Of a DNA stretch of 64,000 nt, positions 44,977 through 54,261 are shown in pieces. Positions within the stretch are counted from its first letter, which is position 1. Each line of letters starts with the position of its first letter. Made by a program: the position numbers and the translations under genes. The notes beneath the pieces were generated by a model. It did not search any database. It saw only the letters and a list, made by a program, of their open reading frames with translations, and had not been told where the DNA came from. The stretch spans positions 54,182 through 118,181 of the forward strand of contig JANXOF010000082.1 in NCBI GenBank assembly GCA_025353725.1, read 5' to 3'. The stretch comes from Polyangiaceae bacterium (lineage in GTDB: Bacteria > Myxococcota_A > Polyangia > Polyangiales > Polyangiaceae).

Positions 44977-47900
44977 ATGACCGACGCCGAAGTGAATGCG
45001 GAAGTGCGAGCGCTCTTCGCGGAAGATACACGTGGGTTTCTTTCGCGCATGGGGGTTGCGGCGAGTCTCCTTGTCGATGCGCATGCGCTTGTACCAAAAG
45101 CGTTTCAGTCGCTGCGGGCGACTCACCCTTTTGAATCCATTGAAGACGCGGCACAGTCCATCCGAGGTTCGGCGAGTAGTATTGACGCGGACTTTCTGGC
45201 TGAGTCTGCGTCGTACGTCGAGGAACTCGCGAGGCGCGGAGCTAACGCGCTTGCGAGCGCGACAGCCCACGCCCAGCGTGCGCACGCAATGGCTGCGTTC
45301 TGCAACGACGCAATGCGTGAGATGAATGCGATGTTGGCGCTCTACGTTGAGGAGGCTCCCGAAGAAGCCTCTTGGCTCGCGATGGAGCTTCGCGAGCGTC
45401 GGGCTGAAGCAAAGAAGGTCGACGACGAGGAGGTTTTCCGCCTTGCCAACGTGGAGGCTCGCGGCGCCCACATGGCGGAGACGTACCGTCCGCCCGTGCT
45501 CGAGGGCACCGACGCTGTTGGCAATTTGGACGGCGTAGCAGGTAATGCACGCACGGATGACGGAAACGCCACCACGTTTATGCCGGTCGAGGAGTTCGGT
45601 TTTGATGCGTTCGACGAGACGTCGCAGCCGCCTCCGCTCGCGCGTGTTTTTCAAGACGAAGCGCGTGAAATTATGGTGGCTCTCAAGGGTCACGTCGAAT
45701 CGTTTTTGCGGACGCGTGCAGTCTCCACGCTCACGTTCATCGACCCGCTCCTCCATTCCCTGAAAGGGGCCGCCGCGTCCGTCGAGCTTCGCTACTTGAG
45801 CACCCAGGCGGACGAGGCCATCTCGTCCGCCGCGGAACTTCGGCGCTCCGAGATGCGTGAAGGAGTCCCGGCGTTTCTCCTTGCGGTGAACCGCCTCCTT
45901 GCGGCGTTCGCTATTCCGCCGGTCGATGAGGATCAGGATCATCGCGTGTCGCCTCCTTCGGGAGTCGATGTACCCGAGGTGTTTCTTGTCGAAGCGCACG
46001 AGGTTCTTGTGAGCGCCGAGGCGATAGCCGAGCAGCTCAGCCGGGCTTTGACGAAGAGGGAGGCGGTCGCCGTTCTCGCCGATCAGGCGGCCAAGTTGTT
46101 TCATCGTTTGAAGGGAACGTCGCTAGTCGTCGGAGCGGCACGCTTAGGCGACGAGGCGAACGCGGTGATGCTCGCCTGCAAAAATCTCGGAAATCCCGCC
46201 ACTCTAGCGACCGCGATCCGGGAAGGTTGCGCGCGGATGCGTACTCTTTTGGCGGAGACGGCGTCTCCGTTCGCTTTCGACGAGCCCGCGGTCCCGTTGG
46301 CCATGTCTCCGCAGGCCTCCCTTCGCCCGAGTGAGCCGCCCAACTTCGTGACGGACGGACTGCGTTCGATTTTTCGCGAAGAGATTCTTGAAATGGTCGG
46401 GCCTATCAACGTGGCGCTCGAGCAGCTTGACGCAACGCCTGGCGAGTTGCAGGCACTCGAGGCTTTGCATCGTTCCTTTCATACCCTCAAAGGAACCGCG
46501 GCTTCGGTTGGACAGATGGAAATGTCTTCCTACGCGGCGGCGGTCGAAGACCTGCTCGACGAGGCGATTGAAGGGGAAGCGCAGCTCGATGCTTCGTTCG
46601 TCGAAAAGGTACGCGTCGGCGCACGCGCGGCGCTCGCCGTCCTCGGACTCGAAAGCGCCCTTGTCGAACCGCTCGAAGAACTTTCGGACGCGGATCTCGT
46701 CGTCGATGAGGCCTCTGGCGGGCTGACGGATGAAGCTGTCGCCGCGAGCGTGGGGGCGGCGCCTGAAGCCGTTCTTAGCGATCGATCCGCGGTACCGCCG
46801 ATGACGGCGGAGGAGTGGGACGACCTTGTGGCAAACTGCGCGAAAGGCGTCGCTGTAGCGCTCGAGATCCCGGGACAGGGCAATGCGCCCGTGGACGAAC
46901 TCGCGGCCATTTTTGCCGAGGAGGTGGAGCAACTCGCACCGACGATCGGGGAGGCCTTTGACCAGCTCGAACGCGATCCGCTCGAGGTAGGCGCTGCGCG
47001 AGCCCTAGAGCGCTTTTTCCATACACTCAAAGGGTCGGCGGCCACCGTTGACCGCGCTGATCTCAGCTCGACCGCTGAACTCTTGCGAAGTGCGCTCGAG
47101 GCCGTCACCAACGGTGTTTTGCTTACAGCGAGCCGCGTGGCGGCGCTGAGAGCGGTGTCCGACCAGTTTTTGCTTGTAGCGACCCGGCCTGCTCCGCGGC
47201 AATTAAGCGGAGCGTTGGCGCCCGAGGTTTCCTTCGCTTTCGAGGAGACCACGCACGATAGCGATTCTCGGACGAAGAGTGAGCTTCTTGAGATCTTTCA
47301 GCAAGAGGCGCGAGAGGCTCTCATCGCGCTGCAGGGCCACACCGAAACGCTTATTGCGACCCCGTCATCGGTCTACGCCGCCGAATACATCGAGCGCCTC
47401 TTTCACACACTCAAAGGTGCGGCGGCGACCGTCGGACTTGTGGAGATTTCCGCAAAAGCGGCAAACCTCCAGGCGAGCATGGGTCAGGTTGTCACGAACA
47501 AGCGCGTCCCTGACGCGACGTTCATTAACGAGCTTGTGTCGAGCACGAACGAGCTGCTTCTCGCGATAGGTGTTGCGCCTCTCGTGTTTCGCCAAAACGA
47601 CAGTGGAGCTCTGTCGAGCGGGCCGTCGGCGGACGACAGTATCGACGACATCGAGCGACGTATTTTCTCGGGGGAGGTGAAGAGCATTTGCCGCCAGGCC
47701 TCCGCCAACGTGCGCGCCTTGCTCGAAGCGCGCGATGCGGAAAGCAGCGTCAAGAAGCGAGCCGAGATTGCCGATCTCTTTCACCGACTCAAAGGCACGG
47801 CCGCGACGGTTGGGGCTCACGTCATCGCTGAAGAGGCGGCGCGAGCCAATGTCATCGCGCAGGGTAAGGCGTCGCCGCGCGAAATTGCGAATCTCGTGCG

Positions 47901-50691
47901 AGCCGTCATCGTTCGCATTGCCGACTTGGCGGGGTTCGAGCGCGTGCAACCACGAAAGGACCGCGGCGGTGGCGGCATTCAGCGCGAAAACGTGGTTGTG
48001 CCGGAGGACGCGGAGCTTTGGGAGTCGTTCGACCAGGAGTGCACGGAAATCCTAGATTCCCTGGACAAGGCCTCGTTTACCCTCGAAGAGGTGGCGCAGC
48101 CAAAGGTTGTCCTCGAGGAAGTTTTTCGACTGATTCATACGCTCAAGGGCGCAGTGAATACGGTTGGGTTGTCACCCACGGGGAATGTTCTTCACATCAC
48201 GGAGGACTTTCTCGAGGAGCTCGTAAAGTCCCCGATTATGCCTCCCATGCGCACGGTCGCAGGGATCCTTATCGACGTTTGTAAGGATGTTAGGCAAAAT
48301 CTACGAACTGCGAAGAGCGGTTGGGTCGAGACCTCGCTCGGTGGGTTTGCCGCACGGACGGCGTCGGCGATGCGCCCGGGGTCGTCTTCCCATCGCGGTT
48401 CTCCGGAGCGCGGCTCGGCTCCTGCTACTGGAAGCCTCCAGAGTATCTTCGATTCGGCCGCTCTGTTTGGAACCGCGGCGATTCATGACCAGGGCGCCTC
48501 CGGCACGGGGTCACGGGCAGGCAAGAGCGAAAAGGGAGACAAGAGCGACAGTGCGAGTGCCAACGAGGGCACTACGCCGGAGGAGCGCGCGTACATTCGT
48601 GTAGCTACCACTCGACTCGATGCACTCATGAACCTTGCCGGTGAGCTCGTCGTCAGTCGGTCGCGCATGGTGAATCGCGTGGGCACCCTTCGCTTTCTCT
48701 ACAGCGAGCTCGGGCGGAGCCGCATACGTCTCACGGATACGGTCGAAACGTTCCGCGATCAGTACGAGTTCGCGAACATCGGCGGGAAAGCGAGTCGAGC
48801 TCTCCCTCAACATGTCGTTCATGCGAGTGCGAGTTCACGAGGAAACGCCGCGAACGCGAACGGTACCGAGATGACGCTTGGCTCGCGAGCGGGCGGTCCA
48901 GCCGTATTCGGTGAGCTCGAGCTCGACGAATATGGGGATATTCACGTTCTTTCACGGTCGCTCGCGGAGATTGGAAATGATTTCGAGGAAGCGTTTCGAA
49001 CGCTCTCCGTCGAGCTGTCGAGCTTTGCCGAGGATGCCGATTCGTTAGGCGGTATTATCTCGGGCATTCAGGGCGAGGTGACACGGGCGCGAATGGTGCC
49101 GCTCGACGCGGTGTTTGCTCGCTTACGTTTCCCTGTTCGGGACGCCGCTACCCGCGAGGCAAAAGACGTCAATGTCGTGACCGAAGGTGCGGACGTGACG
49201 ATCGATAAGACAATTGCGGACGCCATTCTGCAGCCGATGCTTCACCTCGTCCGCAACTCCGTCGCGCACGGCATCGAGTCTCCCTCGCGCCGCGCGTCAC
49301 TCGGCAAAGACAAGTTCGGCACGATTCGTCTCGTCGCGCGGCAAGAGTCGGGACAGATTGTCATCGAAGTTACAGACGACGGCGCAGGCCTCGACCTTGC
49401 TGCACTTCGCGCGCGCGGAGTTAGCCGCGGTTTGCTCGCGGCAGACGTGGCCGAATCCGATCCGCGCGTTCGAGAGTTGGTCTTCGCGTCAGGTCTGAGT
49501 ACACGCGATGTGGCGAGCGACATCGCCGGGCGCGGGGTCGGTGGGGAGGTCGTCAAGCGCACGATTGAGCGCCTAAATGGGGCGATTCGTATCGAAACCA
49601 CGCGGGGGAAGGGGACTTCTTTCGTCATCACGTTACCGCTCACGCTCGCCATTACGCGCGCGCTCTTGGTGCGTGAAGGGGAGGCAACCTATGCCGTTCC
49701 GCTTTACTTTGCTGAACGCATTCTCGATACGGCCGCACTTGATATCGTCGTGACTGGAAGAGAGCGGCGCGTGCTTCTCGACGGCGCGTTCACCAGAATT
49801 CGGCGCCTCGGGGAATACTTCGGCGACTCGCAAATACGTTCCGGTGGCGATGGCTCGGCGCTCGTTTTGCGTGTCGGCGACGATCGAATGGTCCTTCAGC
49901 TCGACGCGGTGTTGGGCCAAGAGGAGATCGTAGTAAAGCGCGCCGGCGAGCTCCTTGAAGACCATCCTTTGTTCGCCGGCGTGACCCTGCGTGGGTCAGG
50001 CGAGCTCGTCCTGATCGTCGACGTACCGGGGTTGCTTGGTGAGTTCACTCGCACCCGTGCCACGACCGCATTGCAGGAGCACGTGCAGCCTCGCCTCACC
50101 GACGATGTCTCCGGACCGACGCTCGGGTTTCCTATCGAGGTGATGGTCGCGCCAGCGCCAAAGGCACGTTCACCGCGCTCCGATCCAAGGCTCAAGCTCA
50201 AGGCGCCAAAGTCACGGCTCGAGGTTGCGGGCGCGCCGGAGCCCTTGCGTCTCCCCGAGGCCGCGGCGAACTTCGCTTTGAAGGCTCGACAGGCGGTGGG
50301 CTCGCCCGCGGCGAGCGGCTTAGCTGGCGTCCGCGTGCTCGTCGTCGACGATTCACTCTCCGTGCGTAAGGTCGCCGAGGCTCACTTGCGTGCGATCGGG
50401 CTCGAGGTTGTCGTCGCGGTGGACGGCGTCGACGGCCTCGCGAAGCTACGAGAAGGCAGGTTCGACTTCGTGTTTACGGATCTCGAGATGCCTCGTATGC
50501 ACGGTTACGATTTCATCCGACAGCTTCGCATGTTGGCCGCCTATCAGGATTTGCCCATCGTCGTAGTGAGTAGTCGATCGGGTCAAAAGCATCAGGAACA
50601 CGCTCGATCTCTGGGCGCGACGGACTACATCACGAAGCCGTTTAGCGCGCAGTCGCTCGAGGCCACCGTCCGCCGGTGGTTGCGGAGATGA
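44977..50691 (+). CDS. ChpA-like CheA: eight phosphotransfer-type modules, kinase core, C-terminal receiver
   Basis: 1,904 residues. Eight Hpt-like four-helix modules occupy about 1-1150. Seven carry the phospho-His in H-x-x-K/R-K-G type sites: H260, H376, H502, H682, H810, H936 and H1054. The first has Ser61 in its place (SIRG). Then come the P3 dimerisation helix (about 1206, TTRLDALMNLAGELVVSRSR), HATPase with N box (about 1425, LVRNSVAHGIE), G1 DDGAGLD and G2 GRGVGG, a CheW-like P5 regulatory domain (about 1565-1700), a linker and a receiver (about 1785-1904) with acceptor D1835 (TDLEMPRMHG). The layout equals Pseudomonas ChpA/PilL of type-IV-pilus systems. It phosphorylates receivers in this operon (inference). 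Start ATG at 44977 is 4 bp after cheW. Confidence 0.93.
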   Translation: MTDAEVNAEVRALFAEDTRGFLSRMGVAASLLVDAHALVPKAFQSLRATHPFESIEDAAQSIRGSASSIDADFLAESASYVEELARRGANALASATAHAQRAHAMAAFCNDAMREMNAMLALYVEEAPEEASWLAMELRERRAEAKKVDDEEVFRLANVEARGAHMAETYRPPVLEGTDAVGNLDGVAGNARTDDGNATTFMPVEEFGFDAFDETSQPPPLARVFQDEAREIMVALKGHVESFLRTRAVSTLTFIDPLLHSLKGAAASVELRYLSTQADEAISSAAELRRSEMREGVPAFLLAVNRLLAAFAIPPVDEDQDHRVSPPSGVDVPEVFLVEAHEVLVSAEAIAEQLSRALTKREAVAVLADQAAKLFHRLKGTSLVVGAARLGDEANAVMLACKNLGNPATLATAIREGCARMRTLLAETASPFAFDEPAVPLAMSPQASLRPSEPPNFVTDGLRSIFREEILEMVGPINVALEQLDATPGELQALEALHRSFHTLKGTAASVGQMEMSSYAAAVEDLLDEAIEGEAQLDASFVEKVRVGARAALAVLGLESALVEPLEELSDADLVVDEASGGLTDEAVAASVGAAPEAVLSDRSAVPPMTAEEWDDLVANCAKGVAVALEIPGQGNAPVDELAAIFAEEVEQLAPTIGEAFDQLERDPLEVGAARALERFFHTLKGSAATVDRADLSSTAELLRSALEAVTNGVLLTASRVAALRAVSDQFLLVATRPAPRQLSGALAPEVSFAFEETTHDSDSRTKSELLEIFQQEAREALIALQGHTETLIATPSSVYAAEYIERLFHTLKGAAATVGLVEISAKAANLQASMGQVVTNKRVPDATFINELVSSTNELLLAIGVAPLVFRQNDSGALSSGPSADDSIDDIERRIFSGEVKSICRQASANVRALLEARDAESSVKKRAEIADLFHRLKGTAATVGAHVIAEEAARANVIAQGKASPREIANLVRAVIVRIADLAGFERVQPRKDRGGGGIQRENVVVPEDAELWESFDQECTEILDSLDKASFTLEEVAQPKVVLEEVFRLIHTLKGAVNTVGLSPTGNVLHITEDFLEELVKSPIMPPMRTVAGILIDVCKDVRQNLRTAKSGWVETSLGGFAARTASAMRPGSSSHRGSPERGSAPATGSLQSIFDSAALFGTAAIHDQGASGTGSRAGKSEKGDKSDSASANEGTTPEERAYIRVATTRLDALMNLAGELVVSRSRMVNRVGTLRFLYSELGRSRIRLTDTVETFRDQYEFANIGGKASRALPQHVVHASASSRGNAANANGTEMTLGSRAGGPAVFGELELDEYGDIHVLSRSLAEIGNDFEEAFRTLSVELSSFAEDADSLGGIISGIQGEVTRARMVPLDAVFARLRFPVRDAATREAKDVNVVTEGADVTIDKTIADAILQPMLHLVRNSVAHGIESPSRRASLGKDKFGTIRLVARQESGQIVIEVTDDGAGLDLAALRARGVSRGLLAADVAESDPRVRELVFASGLSTRDVASDIAGRGVGGEVVKRTIERLNGAIRIETTRGKGTSFVITLPLTLAITRALLVREGEATYAVPLYFAERILDTAALDIVVTGRERRVLLDGAFTRIRRLGEYFGDSQIRSGGDGSALVLRVGDDRMVLQLDAVLGQEEIVVKRAGELLEDHPLFAGVTLRGSGELVLIVDVPGLLGEFTRTRATTALQEHVQPRLTDDVSGPTLGFPIEVMVAPAPKARSPRSDPRLKLKAPKSRLEVAGAPEPLRLPEAAANFALKARQAVGSPAASGLAGVRVLVVDDSLSVRKVAEAHLRAIGLEVVVAVDGVDGLAKLREGRFDFVFTDLEMPRMHGYDFIRQLRMLAAYQDLPIVVVSSRSGQKHQEHARSLGATDYITKPFSAQSLEATVRRWLRR

Positions 50692-50694
50692 CCG

Positions 50695-51195
50695 ATGGAG
50701 AGCAGTGAGCTAAGTCTTTTCGTCGAATGTCACGAGTTTGTTTGCACCATCGAGACGCGTTCGGTGGAGCGGCTTGTTCTGTCACACGATGTTGTGGTCG
50801 TAACGCGTGATGGCGCAGTCCCCGTGGTTCAAGTAGCCGCGCGGAACTACGCCTCATTCAACCTCGGCAGATTGCTTGGGATGCCACCAACGGTTGGCGC
50901 GAGTGTTCTTGTCAACACTGTCGTCGACGGCGCACCGCTCGCCCTCTGTTTCGACACGGGTCCGTGTCTCGTTGTCCGCGCGCCACCGGTGACGGTTAAG
51001 CTTCAGTCTGGCCTTTTCAACGCGAGGCGCCGTGCGATCGTTGCGGCGTTCGAGGTGCCAGCCGCGATGCGCTCGCGTGCGCGCTCACCTGTGGGTCTGA
51101 CGCTTGCGGTCGAGGAGCTTATTACCGCAGCCGAGCGCGAGGCTGCGGCAAGCTCGCTTCGAGCGGTCGCGCGCCTCGTTGCGAGCGCTCCGTGA
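50695..51195 (+). CDS. Divergent CheW-like protein (third)
   Basis: 166 residues. The strand pattern SLFVECHEFVCTIETRSVERL, then VPVVQVAARNYASFNLGRLLG and ALCFDTGPCLVV suggests a CheW-like SH3 fold, but the receptor/kinase contact motifs are weak. A C-terminal helix is rich in Ala and Glu. It starts 3 bp after cheA and overlaps the next gene by four bases. It could be a CheW paralogue that scaffolds the PATAN proteins, or a ChpE/PilI-like factor. Confidence 0.65.
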   Translation: MESSELSLFVECHEFVCTIETRSVERLVLSHDVVVVTRDGAVPVVQVAARNYASFNLGRLLGMPPTVGASVLVNTVVDGAPLALCFDTGPCLVVRAPPVTVKLQSGLFNARRRAIVAAFEVPAAMRSRARSPVGLTLAVEELITAAEREAAASSLRAVARLVASAP

Positions 51196-52679
51196 GTCAT
51201 CACGGGACGACGCTCAATCCCGTGACGTTGCCACCGGATGCGGAAGGACCCGCGGGGACCGTTCTTGTAGTCGATGCGGACCGCGTCTCGGGTCGTTTTG
51301 TCGAGCTCGCTTTGAGTGGCCGGGGCCTTGCGGTCGAGATTGCACGCGACGCGGCGGCCGCTTTTGAAGTACTTCGCTCGACCTCGATTGACCTCATTGT
51401 CTGCGACACCACACTTCCCGACCTCACGGGTCTGCAGCTCATGCGTCGTATTGCTGAAGACGCTTGGTATCGTCATATACCGGTTATCTTTCTTTCAGCG
51501 GAATCTCGCATAGCCTCGAAGGTCGCTGCTTTTCGCGCCGGGGCTCAAGACTATCTCACGAAGCCTGTCGATCGAACCGAGCTCGCCGCGCGGTGTATCG
51601 CGTGTATTTATCGTCAGTTCAAACAACGCGAGTCGGCGCGCCGGAAGCCCTATACCCTTGCTGGTGACTTCTCCGCCTTGCCTTTCGCAGACCTCGTTGT
51701 GATGCTTGCGATGGGGCAGCGGAGCGGGACGCTCTCCGTCGTGACGAAAGGTTTTTCCGGCCAGTTGGCGTTTCAACACGGCGAACTGCTTCACGCGCTG
51801 AGCGGAAATCTGACCGGGCACGCGGCCTTCTACCGGATGCTTGCGGATCCCGTGGGCCACTTCGAGCTCGATTCGACACCTCCCGTGCTCGACCGCAACC
51901 AACGCACGGTCACCGCGGGAGTGAACGCGCTCTTGATGGAAGGCGCGCGCATTCACGACGAAGCCGAGCGTGACACCGTTCCTGTCACGAAGCCGCCTCG
52001 ACTGTTTCCCTCCATGCCACCGCCCATGAACGTGCGGTTCCTCGCCGGGCTACCGCTCCCTTCCTTGGCTTCCGCCTTCTTCGAGGGCATCTCCGATGCG
52101 TTTACGTTAGGCGAACTCCGAGTCCGTACCTCGGAGGAGCTTTACGAATGGACCTCGACGGCCACGGAAGAGCGCTTTCACGTGCTCCTCGTGGCTGACC
52201 CGGCGGTGGGAGCCTCCGCTTTGCTCGCCCTTGCGTCGTCCATTAGCCCTAGCTTTGTGCTTAAAAGCTTGTCGCCCGACTCAAAGAGCCTCGGGCTCAC
52301 GTTCTCGCTCCGTAGAAATGCGGAGGTCGACATCGTACTTCTCGATGTGCGCAGTGCTGCGGTTCACGCGGATTCTCTCAGGCAGCTCCCCTGCCTCGTC
52401 GTGATTGCTCCGCCAGATGGCGACTTTCTTGCGGCCGGTGTCCGAGGTAGGACCGAACTTGAGGCGCTTCTCGAAAGGCTAATGCCGCCTGTGATGATTG
52501 GCGTGGGGAATCCGTCGCTGCGTACGGCACTTGAAGTGCTTCCCGCGGTGGCGAACGGCATCTGTGAGTTAAAAACCTTCACCGGCACACTCGGGGAAGG
52601 AGTGGGTAGTCTGCGTTCGCTACTAGTCGAAGGCATCCGCCTGTGGGAACCTATGAGCGAGGCAGGTTCACGCCCATGA
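51192..52679 (+). CDS. REC - PATAN (DUF4388) - pseudo-GTPase protein
   Basis: 495 residues from GTG 51192. The receiver (about 22-145) has acceptor D72 (LIVCDTTLPDLTG), FLSAE and LTKPVD. PATAN/DUF4388 is at about 155-240 (GDFSALPFADLVVMLAMGQR, then FQHGELLHALSGNLTGHAAF). The C-terminal region (about 325-490) follows the order of a small Ras/MglA-like GTPase: VLLVADPAVGASALLALA where a P-loop should be, VDIVLLDVRS where the G3 strand should be, GVGNPSL near G4, and a TFTG loop near G5. The P-loop GKS/T is missing, so nucleotide binding is doubtful. It overlaps genes on both sides by four bases. Confidence 0.75.
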   Translation: MSHHGTTLNPVTLPPDAEGPAGTVLVVDADRVSGRFVELALSGRGLAVEIARDAAAAFEVLRSTSIDLIVCDTTLPDLTGLQLMRRIAEDAWYRHIPVIFLSAESRIASKVAAFRAGAQDYLTKPVDRTELAARCIACIYRQFKQRESARRKPYTLAGDFSALPFADLVVMLAMGQRSGTLSVVTKGFSGQLAFQHGELLHALSGNLTGHAAFYRMLADPVGHFELDSTPPVLDRNQRTVTAGVNALLMEGARIHDEAERDTVPVTKPPRLFPSMPPPMNVRFLAGLPLPSLASAFFEGISDAFTLGELRVRTSEELYEWTSTATEERFHVLLVADPAVGASALLALASSISPSFVLKSLSPDSKSLGLTFSLRRNAEVDIVLLDVRSAAVHADSLRQLPCLVVIAPPDGDFLAAGVRGRTELEALLERLMPPVMIGVGNPSLRTALEVLPAVANGICELKTFTGTLGEGVGSLRSLLVEGIRLWEPMSEAGSRP

Positions 52680-53836
52680 CGCGCCGATCGCAAATCCTCG
52701 ATGCCGACCTCGATAGCGTCTTTGCACCAGAGCCGAAGTCGCAGGTTCCGCTTCCTAGCGGACCACCCTCTGGGGGTTACTTCGAGGGTGAAATACCGAC
52801 GTACGTATTCATGCGAACCCTCGACGAGGAAAAGAAGAATCGAGCGCCACCCTCGGTTCCTGCGCCGCTGCCTGTAAAGTCCGAGCGACGACCTCGCGAG
52901 CGGGCGATAGTCGAACCCGACCTGCCGGAGATAGGGTCGATTCTCGATAAGTACAGGATCGAGGAGTTGGTCGGCCGAGGCGGATTTGCAGTCGTTTATC
53001 GCGCGACTCACTTGCTGCTCCGGACCTCGGTGGCCATTAAGCTTTTACGCCCGCGCGTGATTCAGAAAGATCCGTCCTTCGCGCGGCTACTCTGCGAGGA
53101 GGCGCGCTACGCCGCACGGATCAATCATCCGAATGTCGTGCGCGTGCACGACGTCACCCATACGCCTGAAATTACCTATGTCGTCATGGAGTATATCGAC
53201 GGCTCGACTCTCGCACGCGTCATCGAGAAGGAGGGACCGCTACCGGCTGCGCGTGTGCTTCGCATCGCTCTCGATATTGCAAGTGGGCTTCGTGCAGGTC
53301 ATGAGCAAGGCCTGATTCACCGCGACATCAAGCCCGCAAACGTTCTCATTACGCGGGCAGGCATAGCCAAAATTGTGGACCTTGGACTTGCGCACCCGTT
53401 TGGGCCGGGCTCGAACTCGAGCAGCTCGATGGGTACGGGAGGCTCCTTTCCGAGCTCTATCGGTCCTATGTCCGGCGCGGGTTCCGGTACCATCGCGAGC
53501 CGCCTTCCGGTTGTCGGGACACCCGCGTACATGGCGCCTGAACAAAGCATTAACCCGGAAGACGTCGACTTCAGGGCCGACGTGTATGCCCTGGGTATTA
53601 CGATGTTTCATGCGGCCACGGGCTCGATTCCGTTTAACACACGTGAGCCCGCGCGTTGCATCGAGCTCCATCGCACGCAGCCGATACCGCGTCCGGAATC
53701 CGTCAATTTAGCCATCCCTACCAAACTCGCGGACCTCATCGTCGAGATGATGGCGAAGCACCCGAGCGGCAGGCCAGGTTCCTACGATGTGCTCATCGAC
53801 CGAATCGTCGCGACGCTTGAGCGACTTAGTTCGTGA
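52676..53836 (+). CDS. Hanks-type Ser/Thr protein kinase
   Basis: 386 residues from ATG 52676, which overlaps the previous stop (ATGA). The first 85 residues are a Pro-rich, probably flexible extension. The kinase domain (about 93-386) has the Gly loop VGRGGFAVVYRA, the Lys in VAIKLL, the catalytic loop HRDIKPANVL, DLG in place of DFG (IVDLGLA), an activation segment with an inserted Gly/Ser-rich loop of about 30 residues, and GTPAYMAPEQ with RADVYALG. No membrane helix is seen, so it is cytosolic, unlike many PknB-type sensors. A Ser/Thr kinase in a che operon suggests cross-talk between His-Asp and Ser/Thr phosphorylation. Confidence 0.92.
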   Translation: MTRRSQILDADLDSVFAPEPKSQVPLPSGPPSGGYFEGEIPTYVFMRTLDEEKKNRAPPSVPAPLPVKSERRPRERAIVEPDLPEIGSILDKYRIEELVGRGGFAVVYRATHLLLRTSVAIKLLRPRVIQKDPSFARLLCEEARYAARINHPNVVRVHDVTHTPEITYVVMEYIDGSTLARVIEKEGPLPAARVLRIALDIASGLRAGHEQGLIHRDIKPANVLITRAGIAKIVDLGLAHPFGPGSNSSSSMGTGGSFPSSIGPMSGAGSGTIASRLPVVGTPAYMAPEQSINPEDVDFRADVYALGITMFHAATGSIPFNTREPARCIELHRTQPIPRPESVNLAIPTKLADLIVEMMAKHPSGRPGSYDVLIDRIVATLERLSS

Positions 53837-54234
53837 GTCCCCGAGGGCGCCTTCCTCGTCGCGCAAGCGATGTGCGTACGCGCCCAAAACTTCCTCGCCT
53901 TCCTCGCAGAGAGGTCGCGATCGCCGTTTTCATGACGTGTTCACTGGTGGCTTTGACGGCGGGATGCGGCCCGAGCTTTCAGGTTATCTACGAAGGCAAC
54001 TCTCGATTCGAGCATTGCTATGCGCTGGAGGAAAGTCGCCAGCGCACAACGTCCGAAAAGATAGACTGCTGGCGAGATTGGTCCGAACGCTACACCTACG
54101 GCCAAACGCGCGACCGCATTCAGTACGCGACGGAACGTTATGTGACGCTGGCGGAAAAGCTCAACCTTCCTAAGCTCCAGGCTTCGCGCCGGAAGGGCGC
54201 ACTCGACCCTCCAGACGCCGGACTCTCGGAGTAG
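53833..54234 (+). CDS. Small lipoprotein ending the chemosensory operon
   Basis: 133 residues from GTG 53833, overlapping the kinase stop by four bases. A long basic N-terminus precedes a hydrophobic core and the lipobox LTAGC. The mature part (about 90 residues) has FEHCYALEESRQ and CWRDWSERYTYGQTRDRIQYA, two Cys that may pair, and a Tyr/Arg-rich helix. Proteins of this look occur as short lipoproteins in myxobacteria; the function is unknown. It may be an envelope sensor or stator partner of the MCP/porin. Confidence 0.7.
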   Translation: MSPRGRLPRRASDVRTRPKLPRLPRREVAIAVFMTCSLVALTAGCGPSFQVIYEGNSRFEHCYALEESRQRTTSEKIDCWRDWSERYTYGQTRDRIQYATERYVTLAEKLNLPKLQASRRKGALDPPDAGLSE

Positions 54235-54261
54235 CGCGTAAACGAGGCCGCCAGCGTACGG

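Noticed and set aside
44944..46104. 386-codon minus-strand frame opposite the start of cheA
   Set aside because: Antisense of conserved Hpt modules; the composition is Arg-rich and no family pattern appears.
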